The notes under the pieces: model-generated
What the model was told of the DNA's origin: nothing
Databases searched by the model: none
What the model saw: only the letters and a program-made list of their open reading frames with translations
In this document: positions 20,896 through 29,915 of the stretch, in pieces
Position numbering within the stretch: position 1 is the first letter of the stretch
How the letters are laid out: every line of letters starts with the position of its first letter
Assembly: GCA_902631595.1 (NCBI GenBank)
Contig: CACOZH010000002.1
Location: 1 to 64,000, forward strand
Origin: an uncultured Pelagibacteraceae bacterium
GTDB lineage: Bacteria > Pseudomonadota > Alphaproteobacteria > Pelagibacterales > Pelagibacteraceae
Direction: 5' to 3'
DNA: 64,000 nt
Made by a program: the position numbers and the translations under genes

Positions 20896-21486
20896 TTAAT
20901 TAAACTTATAATCTAGCACACATGCTACGAGATGGACTCTATTTTCTTCTCCACCATTAAATGCATTATGATACTTTGTATTGTTTGTAATCCATACAGA
21001 GCCATCAGCTGGCATGTGTTTTGCAATATGATCTATAACCATAATTGCCCCTGGATTTGTATATATGGGTATATGCAATCTAGGCTCAGGATCTCTATGC
21101 CAACTTAAAGTTGATCTTGGTTCTTTTAGTAATAATCTCACTCTTCCTAATCTGTATTTTTTTGTAAGCTGATCATAAACGTCTTTAAAATAAGTATTCT
21201 TATAATCGTCTAAAAATTCTGTATATTGACTTTCATCTATTTTAGAATCTCTTACTACTTCCTTGCCGCTAGAGTCAGGCTTTGTCCAAAAAACACCTCT
21301 GATTTTACTCCCTGAAATTGACTTTGGATCACCAGGTATCTGATTTAATGATATTCCAGCAAAATGAGGTATTCCTAAACTTGTATCAAAGCCTTTTATT
21401 TTAAGAACCTGATCGCAAGCGTTTCTTAGCTCAGAAATATCAAATTTGATATCTTGTTTTTGAAAATCATCAAAGTTTAATGGCAT
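20896..21486 (-). CDS. aspartyl/asparaginyl beta-hydroxylase-like 2OG-Fe(II) oxygenase
   Basis: SWHRDPEPRLHIPI (HxD), distal TKYHNAFNGGEENRVHLV. Confidence 0.75.
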   Translation of the reverse strand: MPLNFDDFQKQDIKFDISELRNACDQVLKIKGFDTSLGIPHFAGISLNQIPGDPKSISGSKIRGVFWTKPDSSGKEVVRDSKIDESQYTEFLDDYKNTYFKDVYDQLTKKYRLGRVRLLLKEPRSTLSWHRDPEPRLHIPIYTNPGAIMVIDHIAKHMPADGSVWITNNTKYHNAFNGGEENRVHLVACVLDYKFN

Positions 21487-21558
21487 AAAATTTTAATAGC
21501 TCAAAAATTAATATAGTATATATAACTTTTGTCGCATAATTAAATATATAATATTGAT

Positions 21559-22548
21559 ATGATTACAGGCAAATATCCCTCGTTAAGACTCAGAAGAAAT
21601 CGTAAATTTGATTGGACAAGGAGATTAATTAGAGAAAATGATTTGTCCACAAATGATTTGATTTTACCGATTTTTCTTACTGAAGGAAAACATAAAAAAA
21701 TTGCGATTCAAAGCATGCCAGGTGTTTTTAGATATTCAGTAGATTTGATTCCTAAAGTTATTGACAAAGCTCTATCAAATAAAATTCCTATGGTTGCGTT
21801 TTTTCCTTATACTAATCCACAAAAAAAGAATACAATAGGTACAGAAGCTCTTAATGATAACAACCTTGTTTGCCAAGCTTTAAAAATAGTAAAAAAAAAA
21901 TACTCAAATGAAATTGGATTAATGACAGACGTTGCATTAGATCCTTACACTTCACATGGCCATGATGGATTGCTCAAAAACAATAAAATTTTAAATGACG
22001 AGACTATCGAAATTTTAATTAAACAATCGCTTTTACAAGCGGAAATGGGTTGTGATGTTTTAGCACCTTCAGATATGATGGATGGAAGAATTAAAAAAAT
22101 AAGAAAAGCATTAGACCAAAAAAAATTTTTTGATGTTCAACTTTTATCTTATGCCGTTAAATATGCTTCAAACTTTTATGGTCCATTCCGTGAGGCAGTT
22201 GGATCAAAAAAAATTTTGAAGGGTGATAAAAAAACGTATCAAATGGATATATCAAATTCTAATGAGGCCTTAAGAGAAGTTTCCTTAGATATAAAGGAAG
22301 GAGCTGACATTGTAATGGTAAAACCTGGATTGCCATATTTAGATATAATAAGTAAAATTAAAGATAAATTTAAAATTCCTGTTTTTGCGTATCAAGTTTC
22401 AGGTGAATACTCATTAATTAAAAACGGAATAAACAAAAATATTATTAATCCAAATGCAATTTATGAAAGTTTAATATCTTTTAAGCGTGCTGGAGCTAGC
22501 GCTATTGTCACTTATTTTGCAAATGAAATAGCAAAACAATTAGATTAA
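21559..22548 (+). CDS. hemB: delta-aminolevulinic acid dehydratase
   Basis: RLRRNRKFDWTRRLIREN; DVALDPYTSHGHDG; SDMMDGRI; FYGPFREA. Confidence 0.97.
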   Translation: MITGKYPSLRLRRNRKFDWTRRLIRENDLSTNDLILPIFLTEGKHKKIAIQSMPGVFRYSVDLIPKVIDKALSNKIPMVAFFPYTNPQKKNTIGTEALNDNNLVCQALKIVKKKYSNEIGLMTDVALDPYTSHGHDGLLKNNKILNDETIEILIKQSLLQAEMGCDVLAPSDMMDGRIKKIRKALDQKKFFDVQLLSYAVKYASNFYGPFREAVGSKKILKGDKKTYQMDISNSNEALREVSLDIKEGADIVMVKPGLPYLDIISKIKDKFKIPVFAYQVSGEYSLIKNGINKNIINPNAIYESLISFKRAGASAIVTYFANEIAKQLD

Positions 22549-23214
22549 TTTAATAAATTCAGATCTTGATATAGGGTAATTAATATTATTTGGAATTAAA
22601 ATAGATTTACTTAAAAAATCACCTACAATTTTAAATCCATTTTTAAGTTCATTGATATTTGTTTTAGAATTATCTTTTTTTAGCAAGAAAGAAGGAATTT
22701 GCCTAGATCCATCTAAAGTTGAAATATAAGAATTATTGTCATTTAGCTTATTAACATCCACATAATTACTGAAATTAATATCATACCCTACTAGTTTAAT
22801 TACTTCTAGTTCCCAAAAAACAAAGTTTTTTATCCAATTATCTTCATTCAAAAATTTGAATAAACTAAAAAACTGATTATAGATATTTTTATTTGCTTGG
22901 TTTTCGACAGTAAGGATTTTTATCAAATTCATTGCATACAAAATGCAATTTAATTTAATTTTATTATCTAAATAATATGGAGTAAAAATCTTTTCAATTT
23001 CAACTTTAAAATAACCTGCTTTATTTTGATTTTTAGAATTAAATTGGACATTAAACTGATTTCCAATAAATAAAAAATTTTTAATTTTTACAGATGTAGC
23101 TCCGAAAATGATGCCTGAAACTTTACCATTATTTTTTGTATAAAATTCAGCAATGACAGAATTTTCATTGTATTTATTTTTACTGATTAGAAAACCTTTA
23201 TCTTCAAATTTCAT
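22540..23214 (-). CDS. recO: DNA repair protein RecO
   Basis: N-terminal OB-fold KGFLISKNKYNENSVIAEFYTKNNGKVSGI; adjacent to rnc. Confidence 0.85.
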   Translation of the reverse strand: MKFEDKGFLISKNKYNENSVIAEFYTKNNGKVSGIIFGATSVKIKNFLFIGNQFNVQFNSKNQNKAGYFKVEIEKIFTPYYLDNKIKLNCILYAMNLIKILTVENQANKNIYNQFFSLFKFLNEDNWIKNFVFWELEVIKLVGYDINFSNYVDVNKLNDNNSYISTLDGSRQIPSFLLKKDNSKTNINELKNGFKIVGDFLSKSILIPNNINYPISRSEFIKLI

Positions 23215-23882
23215 TATTTACCATCTAATATATTTAATAATTTGGTTGCAGCCGCTTGTTGTGCTAATTTTTTTGAATATCCCTCAGCTTCAACAAAAGA
23301 AGTATCTTTTAATTTAACAGCTACTTTAAAACTTGGCTTATGTTTTGGGCCTGTATTAGATATAAATTTATAAATAGGCAAAATTTTAAACTTTTTTAGT
23401 GAATACTCTTGTAATTTGGTTTTAGGGTCAATTATAATTATATTTTTGTCATTAATATGTTTATCCCAATTGTTTAATATAAATTTTTCCACGAAATCAA
23501 AATCTTTATCTAAATAAATAGCTCCTATAAGTGCTTCACATGAGTCAGAAATAATTTTTTTTTCTATAATTTGATTTTTCAATCTCAAATTACCAATTTT
23601 AATCACTTTATCTAATTTTAATTGCTTGCCTACTTCATAGCATTTATTTTTATTAACTAATGAAGCTAGTTTTTTATCTAAAATTCCCTCTTTTTCATTT
23701 GGATATATTTCAAGTAATTTTTTAGATATGCATAAACCTAAAACTCTATCACCTAAGAATTCAAGTTTTTCATAATTATTAGTTTTATCATAACTTTTGT
23801 GCGTGATTGCATTGTTATAAAGTTCAAATTTATTCAATTTAAAACCTAAGTGTAGCTCTAATTTATTTAAAATCTTCTTCAT
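23214..23882 (-). CDS. rnc: ribonuclease III
   Basis: YEKLEFLGDRVLGL; SDSCEALIGAIYLD; C-terminal dsRBD. Confidence 0.96.
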   Translation of the reverse strand: MKKILNKLELHLGFKLNKFELYNNAITHKSYDKTNNYEKLEFLGDRVLGLCISKKLLEIYPNEKEGILDKKLASLVNKNKCYEVGKQLKLDKVIKIGNLRLKNQIIEKKIISDSCEALIGAIYLDKDFDFVEKFILNNWDKHINDKNIIIIDPKTKLQEYSLKKFKILPIYKFISNTGPKHKPSFKVAVKLKDTSFVEAEGYSKKLAQQAAATKLLNILDGK

Positions 23883-24616
23883 TATTTTATTTTTTTAAAA
23901 AATCTGTCATACCTTATTATACTTGGCCATTTCCAAAACTGAAAGATGCTACCTTCCCTGCTGTTTGATGAAAAAAATAACAATTGAGCTTTTCCAACTA
24001 AATTGTCCTGGTGAACATAGCCAACTTCTGACAAAAATCTACTATCTTTAGAACAATCTCTATTGTCACCTAAAAAGAAATAATGATTTTTGGGAACTTT
24101 ATATTTATCTGAATTTTGATACGATATATCATTCCTATAGGAGACTATATAAGATTTATTATTAGGTAATTTTTCCTCAAAAGTAGAAACATTTATTTTC
24201 TGATTGCCACAATATATATATTCACTGTCTGATATTAGCGTACTTAAAAGTTGATTATTATTTACATATAAACTTCCATCAATGAATTGAATTATATCAC
24301 CTGGCATACCAATTAATCTTTTTATATAATCTGTTCTATTATCTGAGGGTGTTTTGAACACAATTACATCCCCTCTTTTTGGATTTTTAGTGAAAATTCT
24401 ATTTTTGAATAGCGGTGGACTGAATGGAAATGAATGTTTGCTATATCCATAAGAATACTTCGTAACAAACAATCTATCACCTACTAATAGATTTAATTCC
24501 ATTGAAGATGAGGGAATATAAAAAGGTTGTACGATTAAGGATCTTATTATTATGGCTATTATCAATGCATATAACAAGGTTTTAAAGTTTTCAATTATAA
24601 TGCTTTTTTTTATCAT
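23882..24616 (-). CDS. lepB: signal peptidase I
   Basis: YIPSSSM; RGDVIVFKTP; DYIKRLIGMPGD; FLGDNRDCSKDSR. Confidence 0.95.
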   Translation of the reverse strand: MIKKSIIIENFKTLLYALIIAIIIRSLIVQPFYIPSSSMELNLLVGDRLFVTKYSYGYSKHSFPFSPPLFKNRIFTKNPKRGDVIVFKTPSDNRTDYIKRLIGMPGDIIQFIDGSLYVNNNQLLSTLISDSEYIYCGNQKINVSTFEEKLPNNKSYIVSYRNDISYQNSDKYKVPKNHYFFLGDNRDCSKDSRFLSEVGYVHQDNLVGKAQLLFFSSNSREGSIFQFWKWPSIIRYDRFFKKIK

Positions 24617-24999
24617 TATTTTTCAATAATTACGTATGCAATAGAATAGTTTTTTTCGTCTGAAAGAGATAAATTTGTTCTAAAGGATTTAACTTTAAAT
24701 TTTTTTTTTAAATATATTTTTGTGGTTTTATTTAGAGATATTAATGGTTTGCCAATTTTATTGTTGCTTATGCTAATATCTTTAAAGTTTAATTTTTCAG
24801 AGATGCCAAAACCTGTTGCTTTTGAAAATGCTTCTTTCGCTGCAAATCTTTTTGAATAAAAATTTATTTTATTTTTTAACTTAATAGATTGTTTTATTTC
24901 ATTTGAAGTAAAAATTCTGGAGATAAATTTTTTATTTTTAATTAATTTTTTTAGTCTTTTATTATTAACAATATCTACACCAATACCTATAATTGACAT
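24616..24999 (-). CDS. acpS: holo-[acyl-carrier-protein] synthase
   Basis: IIGIGVDIVN; RFAAKEAFSKATGFG. Confidence 0.93.
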   Translation of the reverse strand: MSIIGIGVDIVNNKRLKKLIKNKKFISRIFTSNEIKQSIKLKNKINFYSKRFAAKEAFSKATGFGISEKLNFKDISISNNKIGKPLISLNKTTKIYLKKKFKVKSFRTNLSLSDEKNYSIAYVIIEK

Positions 25000-25721
25000 T
25001 ATTTATATTTTAAAATTTTTTTAAATTTTTTGATTACATTTTTTAAACCATATTCAATTGATTCACCAATTATAAAATGACCAATATTATATTCACTAAT
25101 TTGAGGTATCCTCGTTAATAGCGATGTCGTTTTATAATCCAAACCATGACCAGCATGAACTTCTAAATTTAAAGATTCTGCAAATTCTGCACATTTTTTA
25201 ACTTTGATAAATTCGTTTTTAAAATTTATATTTCTTTTAACTAAATTAGATATTGTGCCTGTATGTATTTCTATACAATTTGCTCCAAAATTTTTTGCAA
25301 GTTTTATATCTTTAATGGAAGGATTTATAAACAGGCTAGTTCGAATTTTTTTTTTGTTTAATTTATTAATAATAAACTTAATCATTTTTTTATTTTTAAT
25401 TAAATTAAGACCACCCTCTGTTGTAATTTCTCGTCTTTTTTCAGGAACTATGCAAACATAATTAGGTTTATATTTTAAAGCAATTTTAAGCATTCTAGAT
25501 GTTGCGGCCATTTCAAGATTTAAAGGTAAATTTTTAATTGAGGATATGATTTTAAGGTCATTATCTTTTATGTGTCTTCTGTCTTCTCTCAAATGAATTG
25601 TTATTGAGTTTGCTCCGTACTTAATTGCATTTTTAGCCGCTTGATAAGGATATGGATGATCTTCACCTCTTGCATTTCTGATAGTTGCAATGTGATCTAT
25701 GTTAACACCTAGATTTGTCAT
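24999..25721 (-). CDS. pdxJ: pyridoxine 5'-phosphate synthase
   Basis: LGVNIDHIATIRNARG; SITIHLREDRRHI; VHAGHGLDY. Confidence 0.96.
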   Translation of the reverse strand: MTNLGVNIDHIATIRNARGEDHPYPYQAAKNAIKYGANSITIHLREDRRHIKDNDLKIISSIKNLPLNLEMAATSRMLKIALKYKPNYVCIVPEKRREITTEGGLNLIKNKKMIKFIINKLNKKKIRTSLFINPSIKDIKLAKNFGANCIEIHTGTISNLVKRNINFKNEFIKVKKCAEFAESLNLEVHAGHGLDYKTTSLLTRIPQISEYNIGHFIIGESIEYGLKNVIKKFKKILKYK

Positions 25722-26305
25722 TTGAGCCTTCTACTTCCAGGAGAGCTCATAGGAATTTTTTTTAGAAAATCTGGTAAATTGTTTTTGGTATAAGTTGGTA
25801 TATTTAATTTAACTTGTGAAACAATTTTCTTTTTTATTTTAACTTTATTTTTTTGGGATCTATCAATCATGCAAGCAAATCCTACTAATGTTGCTTTTGA
25901 ATTTTTAATCAACTTAACACACTCTAAACTTGATTTTCCTGTAGTAATAACGTCTTCTATGATTAAAACCTTTTTTTTTGGCTTAATGTTAAAGCCTCTT
26001 CTTAATTTAAATTTACCTTTTACTCTTTCACAAAAAATAGTTTCTATATTAAGAATTTTTCCTATTTGATAACCAATAATTATCCCACCCATAGCTGGAG
26101 CCAATATAAGGTCAATTTTTTTAAATTCTTTTTTAATTTTAGAGGCGAGCGATTTACAGATTTTATCTGCTTTATTTGGAAAACTCAAAAGTTTTGCACA
26201 CTGAACGTAGATCGAAGAATGCAATCCTGAAGATAAAATAAAATGACCTTCCTTTAACGCTTCAGTTTTTTTTAAAACCGCTAAAGAGTTTTTTAAAGAA
26301 AGCAT
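25718..26305 (-). CDS. pyrE: orotate phosphoribosyltransferase
   Basis: VLIIEDVITTGKSS PRPP loop; SSGLHSSIYVQC. Confidence 0.94.
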   Translation of the reverse strand: MLSLKNSLAVLKKTEALKEGHFILSSGLHSSIYVQCAKLLSFPNKADKICKSLASKIKKEFKKIDLILAPAMGGIIIGYQIGKILNIETIFCERVKGKFKLRRGFNIKPKKKVLIIEDVITTGKSSLECVKLIKNSKATLVGFACMIDRSQKNKVKIKKKIVSQVKLNIPTYTKNNLPDFLKKIPMSSPGSRRLK

Positions 26306-28007
26306 ATTTTTTATTTTTGTGTCTTATAATTTTGAATTTTAATTCTTTTTGTTTTAGCTCACTGATTAAATTTGTAAAGTTTTTCAAATCATTAATTATA
26401 AGGTTAAATCTAAAGTTTATTGTATTTTTTGTCTTTTCGACCATTTCAACGCTTGATATATTCATTTTGTTTTGACCAATTAAACTAGTCACATCCCCTA
26501 ATTGTCCTGGAAGATCTGGCAAAGAAATCCACAAAGTGGTGTTGTATTGCTTAGATTTTAGAAGTTTATTATTGTCTCTATACTGCCAATATCGCCTAAT
26601 AGCTGCTCTTGCCTTACCAGTTTTTGTTGAACTAATCCAATGAAGCGACGGCGACACTTTTTTTGAAGTTATAACTTTTACAACATCGCCATTTCTTAAT
26701 ACAGATTGAATTGGACTATCTTTGCCATTAATTTCACATCCAATTGCTGTATCTCCTATTTGCGTATGCACAGCATAAGCAAAATCAATAGGAGTAGCAT
26801 CTTTTGGTAACTTTATAACTGACCCTTTTGGCGTAAAGCAAAATACATTATCTTGAAACATTTGAAGCTTTGTGTACTCATAAAAATCTTCAGGATTTTC
26901 ATTTTTATCTAAAATTTCAACTAAATCTGCTAGCCAATCATATTCTTTCCAAGTTAAAGAATTTACTTTTTCCGAAGATTTATATTGCCAATGTGATGCA
27001 ATACCTCTTTGTGCAAACTCATGCATTGCCATTGTTCTAAGTTGAATTTCAATTGGTCTTTTGTTAGGACCAATTATAGCAGTATGTATTGATTGATAAT
27101 TATTAATTTTTGGTGAAGATATATAATCTTTAAATCTTCCTGGAATACAATTATAATTACTATGAAATATACCCAATGCCTTGTAGCAGTCCTCTATATT
27201 ACTCATTATAATTCTAAATCCCATAATATCCGTTATCTGCTCTAAAGATGTTCTTTTTTTTTGTATTTTTCTCCATATTGAAAAAGGAGTTTTCTCTCTT
27301 CCAAATATTTTACATTTTAGATTATTTTTTTTTAAAATATTAAGAAATTCTTCTGACAAATTTTTAAAATTAATTAAATTTTTCTCCTTAATATCATCAA
27401 GTCTGTCTTTTATCATTTTTTTTGCTTTGATATTAAGAACTCCAAAAGATAAATCTTCTAATTCATCACGGATTCTGTTCATCCCCATTCTATCAGCTAA
27501 GGGCGCATAAATTTCCATTGTTTCTCGAGCTATATGTTCTTTTTTTTCAATATTATCTATGGCATCAATTGTTCTCATGTTGTGTAATCTATCTGCAAGT
27601 TTTACCAATAAAACTCTAATATCTTTTGAGGTGGCCAAAATTAACTTTCTAAAATTTTCTGCTTTAGTTGATGTGTTTGCTTGATTTTCTAAAACACTTA
27701 TTTTTGTTACTCCATCAACTAAATCTGCAACTTCAGTGCCAAATTCCTTAACAATAGTATTATAAGTAGCGTAAGTATCCTCAATTGTATCATGAAGTAA
27801 TCCAGTTGCTATTGTTGCACTATCTAATTTTAACTCTGTTAAAATATCAGCAACCGCAACTGGGTGTATGACATAAGGATCTCCAGAGTGACGTTTTTGA
27901 TCTGCATGAGCTTTAACAGCAAAGTTATAGGCTTTTGATAAAGTCTCTGGGTTTAGAAACTTATTATATATTTTTACTTTATTTATAAGATCATCTGATT
28001 TTAACAT
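26262..28007 (-). CDS. relA/spoT: bifunctional (p)ppGpp synthetase/hydrolase (RelA/SpoT homologue)
   Basis: HD domain HSGDPYVIHPVAVADIL..HDTIEDT; synthetase DIMGFRIIM, IHTAIIGP; TGS DFAYAVHT; ACT. Confidence 0.95.
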   Translation of the reverse strand: MLKSDDLINKVKIYNKFLNPETLSKAYNFAVKAHADQKRHSGDPYVIHPVAVADILTELKLDSATIATGLLHDTIEDTYATYNTIVKEFGTEVADLVDGVTKISVLENQANTSTKAENFRKLILATSKDIRVLLVKLADRLHNMRTIDAIDNIEKKEHIARETMEIYAPLADRMGMNRIRDELEDLSFGVLNIKAKKMIKDRLDDIKEKNLINFKNLSEEFLNILKKNNLKCKIFGREKTPFSIWRKIQKKRTSLEQITDIMGFRIIMSNIEDCYKALGIFHSNYNCIPGRFKDYISSPKINNYQSIHTAIIGPNKRPIEIQLRTMAMHEFAQRGIASHWQYKSSEKVNSLTWKEYDWLADLVEILDKNENPEDFYEYTKLQMFQDNVFCFTPKGSVIKLPKDATPIDFAYAVHTQIGDTAIGCEINGKDSPIQSVLRNGDVVKVITSKKVSPSLHWISSTKTGKARAAIRRYWQYRDNNKLLKSKQYNTTLWISLPDLPGQLGDVTSLIGQNKMNISSVEMVEKTKNTINFRFNLIINDLKNFTNLISELKQKELKFKIIRHKNKKYAFFKKLFSGFKKN

Positions 28008-28021
28008 AATTTATTATATCA

Positions 28022-28555
28022 CTAAATTAAGACAATTTTAATGTCAGAAAAGTCCTCATTTTTAAATTGATTAATAATGCTATGAATATTTTCCTTTGTT
28101 TTTGGGTGAATCCACGTATTATTTACTTCATAAAGAGGAAATAAAACAAAATTTCTATTTTTCATCCTTGGATGAGGTGTTTCAATTTTATTATTATTTA
28201 ATTTAGTTTTCATACATAAGCCCTTAAAATCTATTATATCTATATCACATATTCTTGGATAATTTCTTGGAGCTTTTTTACGCCCAACTTGCTTTTCAAT
28301 TTTTTTAATTATTTTAAATAAGTCATTTAAAGATAATTCCACTCTTATTTTTAGTACTATATTTAAAAATTTGGGAAAATTTTTTTTTGGCCATGATGGT
28401 GTTTCATAGTAACTTGATATCTTATCAATTAAAATATTATTTTTATTTAAAAGATTAATAGCTCTTTCTATATTTTTAAATTTGTCTCCAATATTTGATC
28501 CAATTGATAAATATGTTGATTTAACTTGTTTTTCTAAAGTATCTAGCCTTATCAC
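28022..28555 (-). CDS. folK: 2-amino-4-hydroxy-6-hydroxymethyldihydropteridine pyrophosphokinase
   Basis: [45 protein letters not shown]; proposed GTG start at 28555 rather than ORF-track 28615. Confidence 0.88.
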   Translation of the reverse strand: MIRLDTLEKQVKSTYLSIGSNIGDKFKNIERAINLLNKNNILIDKISSYYETPSWPKKNFPKFLNIVLKIRVELSLNDLFKIIKKIEKQVGRKKAPRNYPRICDIDIIDFKGLCMKTKLNNNKIETPHPRMKNRNFVLFPLYEVNNTWIHPKTKENIHSIINQFKNEDFSDIKIVLI

Positions 28556-28991
28556 GATTCCAGTCTCTTGTTTTTTTGGTTTGACGTTTATCAAAATTTT
28601 TTTTCCCTTTAGCAACTGCTATTTCAATTTTTGCTTTACCTTTTCTGAAATACATTTTTGTTGGTACGATTGTTAATCCATCTTTGTTGATCTTTCCAAT
28701 TAATTTATTGATTTCTTTTTTGTTGAGTAAAAGCTTTCTTTCAGCGTATGGATTATGATTTGAATAACTTGCTTCTTTATAAATAGGGATGTGTGAATTA
28801 ATTAAATATATCTCACCATCTTTTTCAATACCGTATGAGTCAGCAATGCTTACTTTTCCACCTCTTACAGATTTAATTTCAGATCCTTTAAGAACTAGTC
28901 CAGCTTCAAGTAAATCTATCAAAAAATAGTTAAAACTAGCTTTTCTATTTAAACAAATGATTTTTAAACCATTGTTTTTTTTTATGTTCAT
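28521..28991 (-). CDS. smpB: SsrA-binding protein
   Basis: [28 protein letters not shown]-like; [21 protein letters not shown]. Confidence 0.96.
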   Translation of the reverse strand: MNIKKNNGLKIICLNRKASFNYFLIDLLEAGLVLKGSEIKSVRGGKVSIADSYGIEKDGEIYLINSHIPIYKEASYSNHNPYAERKLLLNKKEINKLIGKINKDGLTIVPTKMYFRKGKAKIEIAVAKGKKNFDKRQTKKTRDWNRDKARYFRKTS

Positions 28992-28994
28992 TAT

Positions 28995-29876
28995 CTAAAT
29001 TAAATTAGCTTTTTTAGAAATTTCCTCTAAAATTTTTTTTGTATTCTCTGTACAAGTAACTAACGGTAAACGAACTGCATCGTCACAAAGTCCCATTAAT
29101 TTTGCAACATATTTAACGGGAGATGGATTGCTTTCGATAAATAAATTTTTGTGTAATGGTTGTAGAATATTATCTAATCTTTCTGCTTCAATAAAATCGT
29201 TTGGATCATCAGAATTTGAATTTTTTTGAAAATCAGAGCATAACTTAGGTGCTATATTTGCTGTTACACTAATTGATCCAACTCCTCCCCTTTTATTAAA
29301 TTCCAAAGCATTATCATCATTACCGGTTAGTTGAATAAAATCTTTACCCATTTTTAATTTTTGCTGGTCAACTCTGTCTAAATCTCCTGTTGCATCTTTA
29401 ACGCCTACTATATTTTCTAACTCAAATAGTTTAGCCATTGTGTCGACTGACATATCAATAACTGATCTTGATGGAATATTATAAATAATTATTGGAATCC
29501 CGCAGTTGTCATTTATTTTTTTATAGTGTTGATATAGTCCTTCTTGAGTTGGTTTATTATAATATGGAGTTACTACGAGAGCTCCATCGGCACCAGCTTT
29601 TTCAGCATGTCTTGTTAATGAAACAGCTTCCTCTGTTGAATTTGAGCCTGTTCCAGCAATTACAGGTATTTTGCCATTCGATTCCCTAATGCAAATTTCA
29701 ATTAATTTTTGGTGTTCATCGTGGGATAACGTGGGAGACTCTCCTGTTGTACCAACAGGAACAAGACCGTTTGTACCATTTTCAAGATGAAAATTGATTA
29801 TTTTAATGTATTTTGCCTCATCCACTTTATTATTAATGAATGGAGTTATTAATGCTACATTTGATCCTTTAAACAT
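28995..29876 (-). CDS. dapA: 4-hydroxy-tetrahydrodipicolinate synthase
   Basis: GTTGESPTLSHDEH; VTPYYNKPTQEGLYQHYK; IYNIPSRS; GVKDATGD. Confidence 0.97.
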   Translation of the reverse strand: MFKGSNVALITPFINNKVDEAKYIKIINFHLENGTNGLVPVGTTGESPTLSHDEHQKLIEICIRESNGKIPVIAGTGSNSTEEAVSLTRHAEKAGADGALVVTPYYNKPTQEGLYQHYKKINDNCGIPIIIYNIPSRSVIDMSVDTMAKLFELENIVGVKDATGDLDRVDQQKLKMGKDFIQLTGNDDNALEFNKRGGVGSISVTANIAPKLCSDFQKNSNSDDPNDFIEAERLDNILQPLHKNLFIESNPSPVKYVAKLMGLCDDAVRLPLVTCTENTKKILEEISKKANLI

Positions 29877-29915
29877 AAATCCTTATAACATAATTTATAG
29901 ATTCATTAAAAATAT

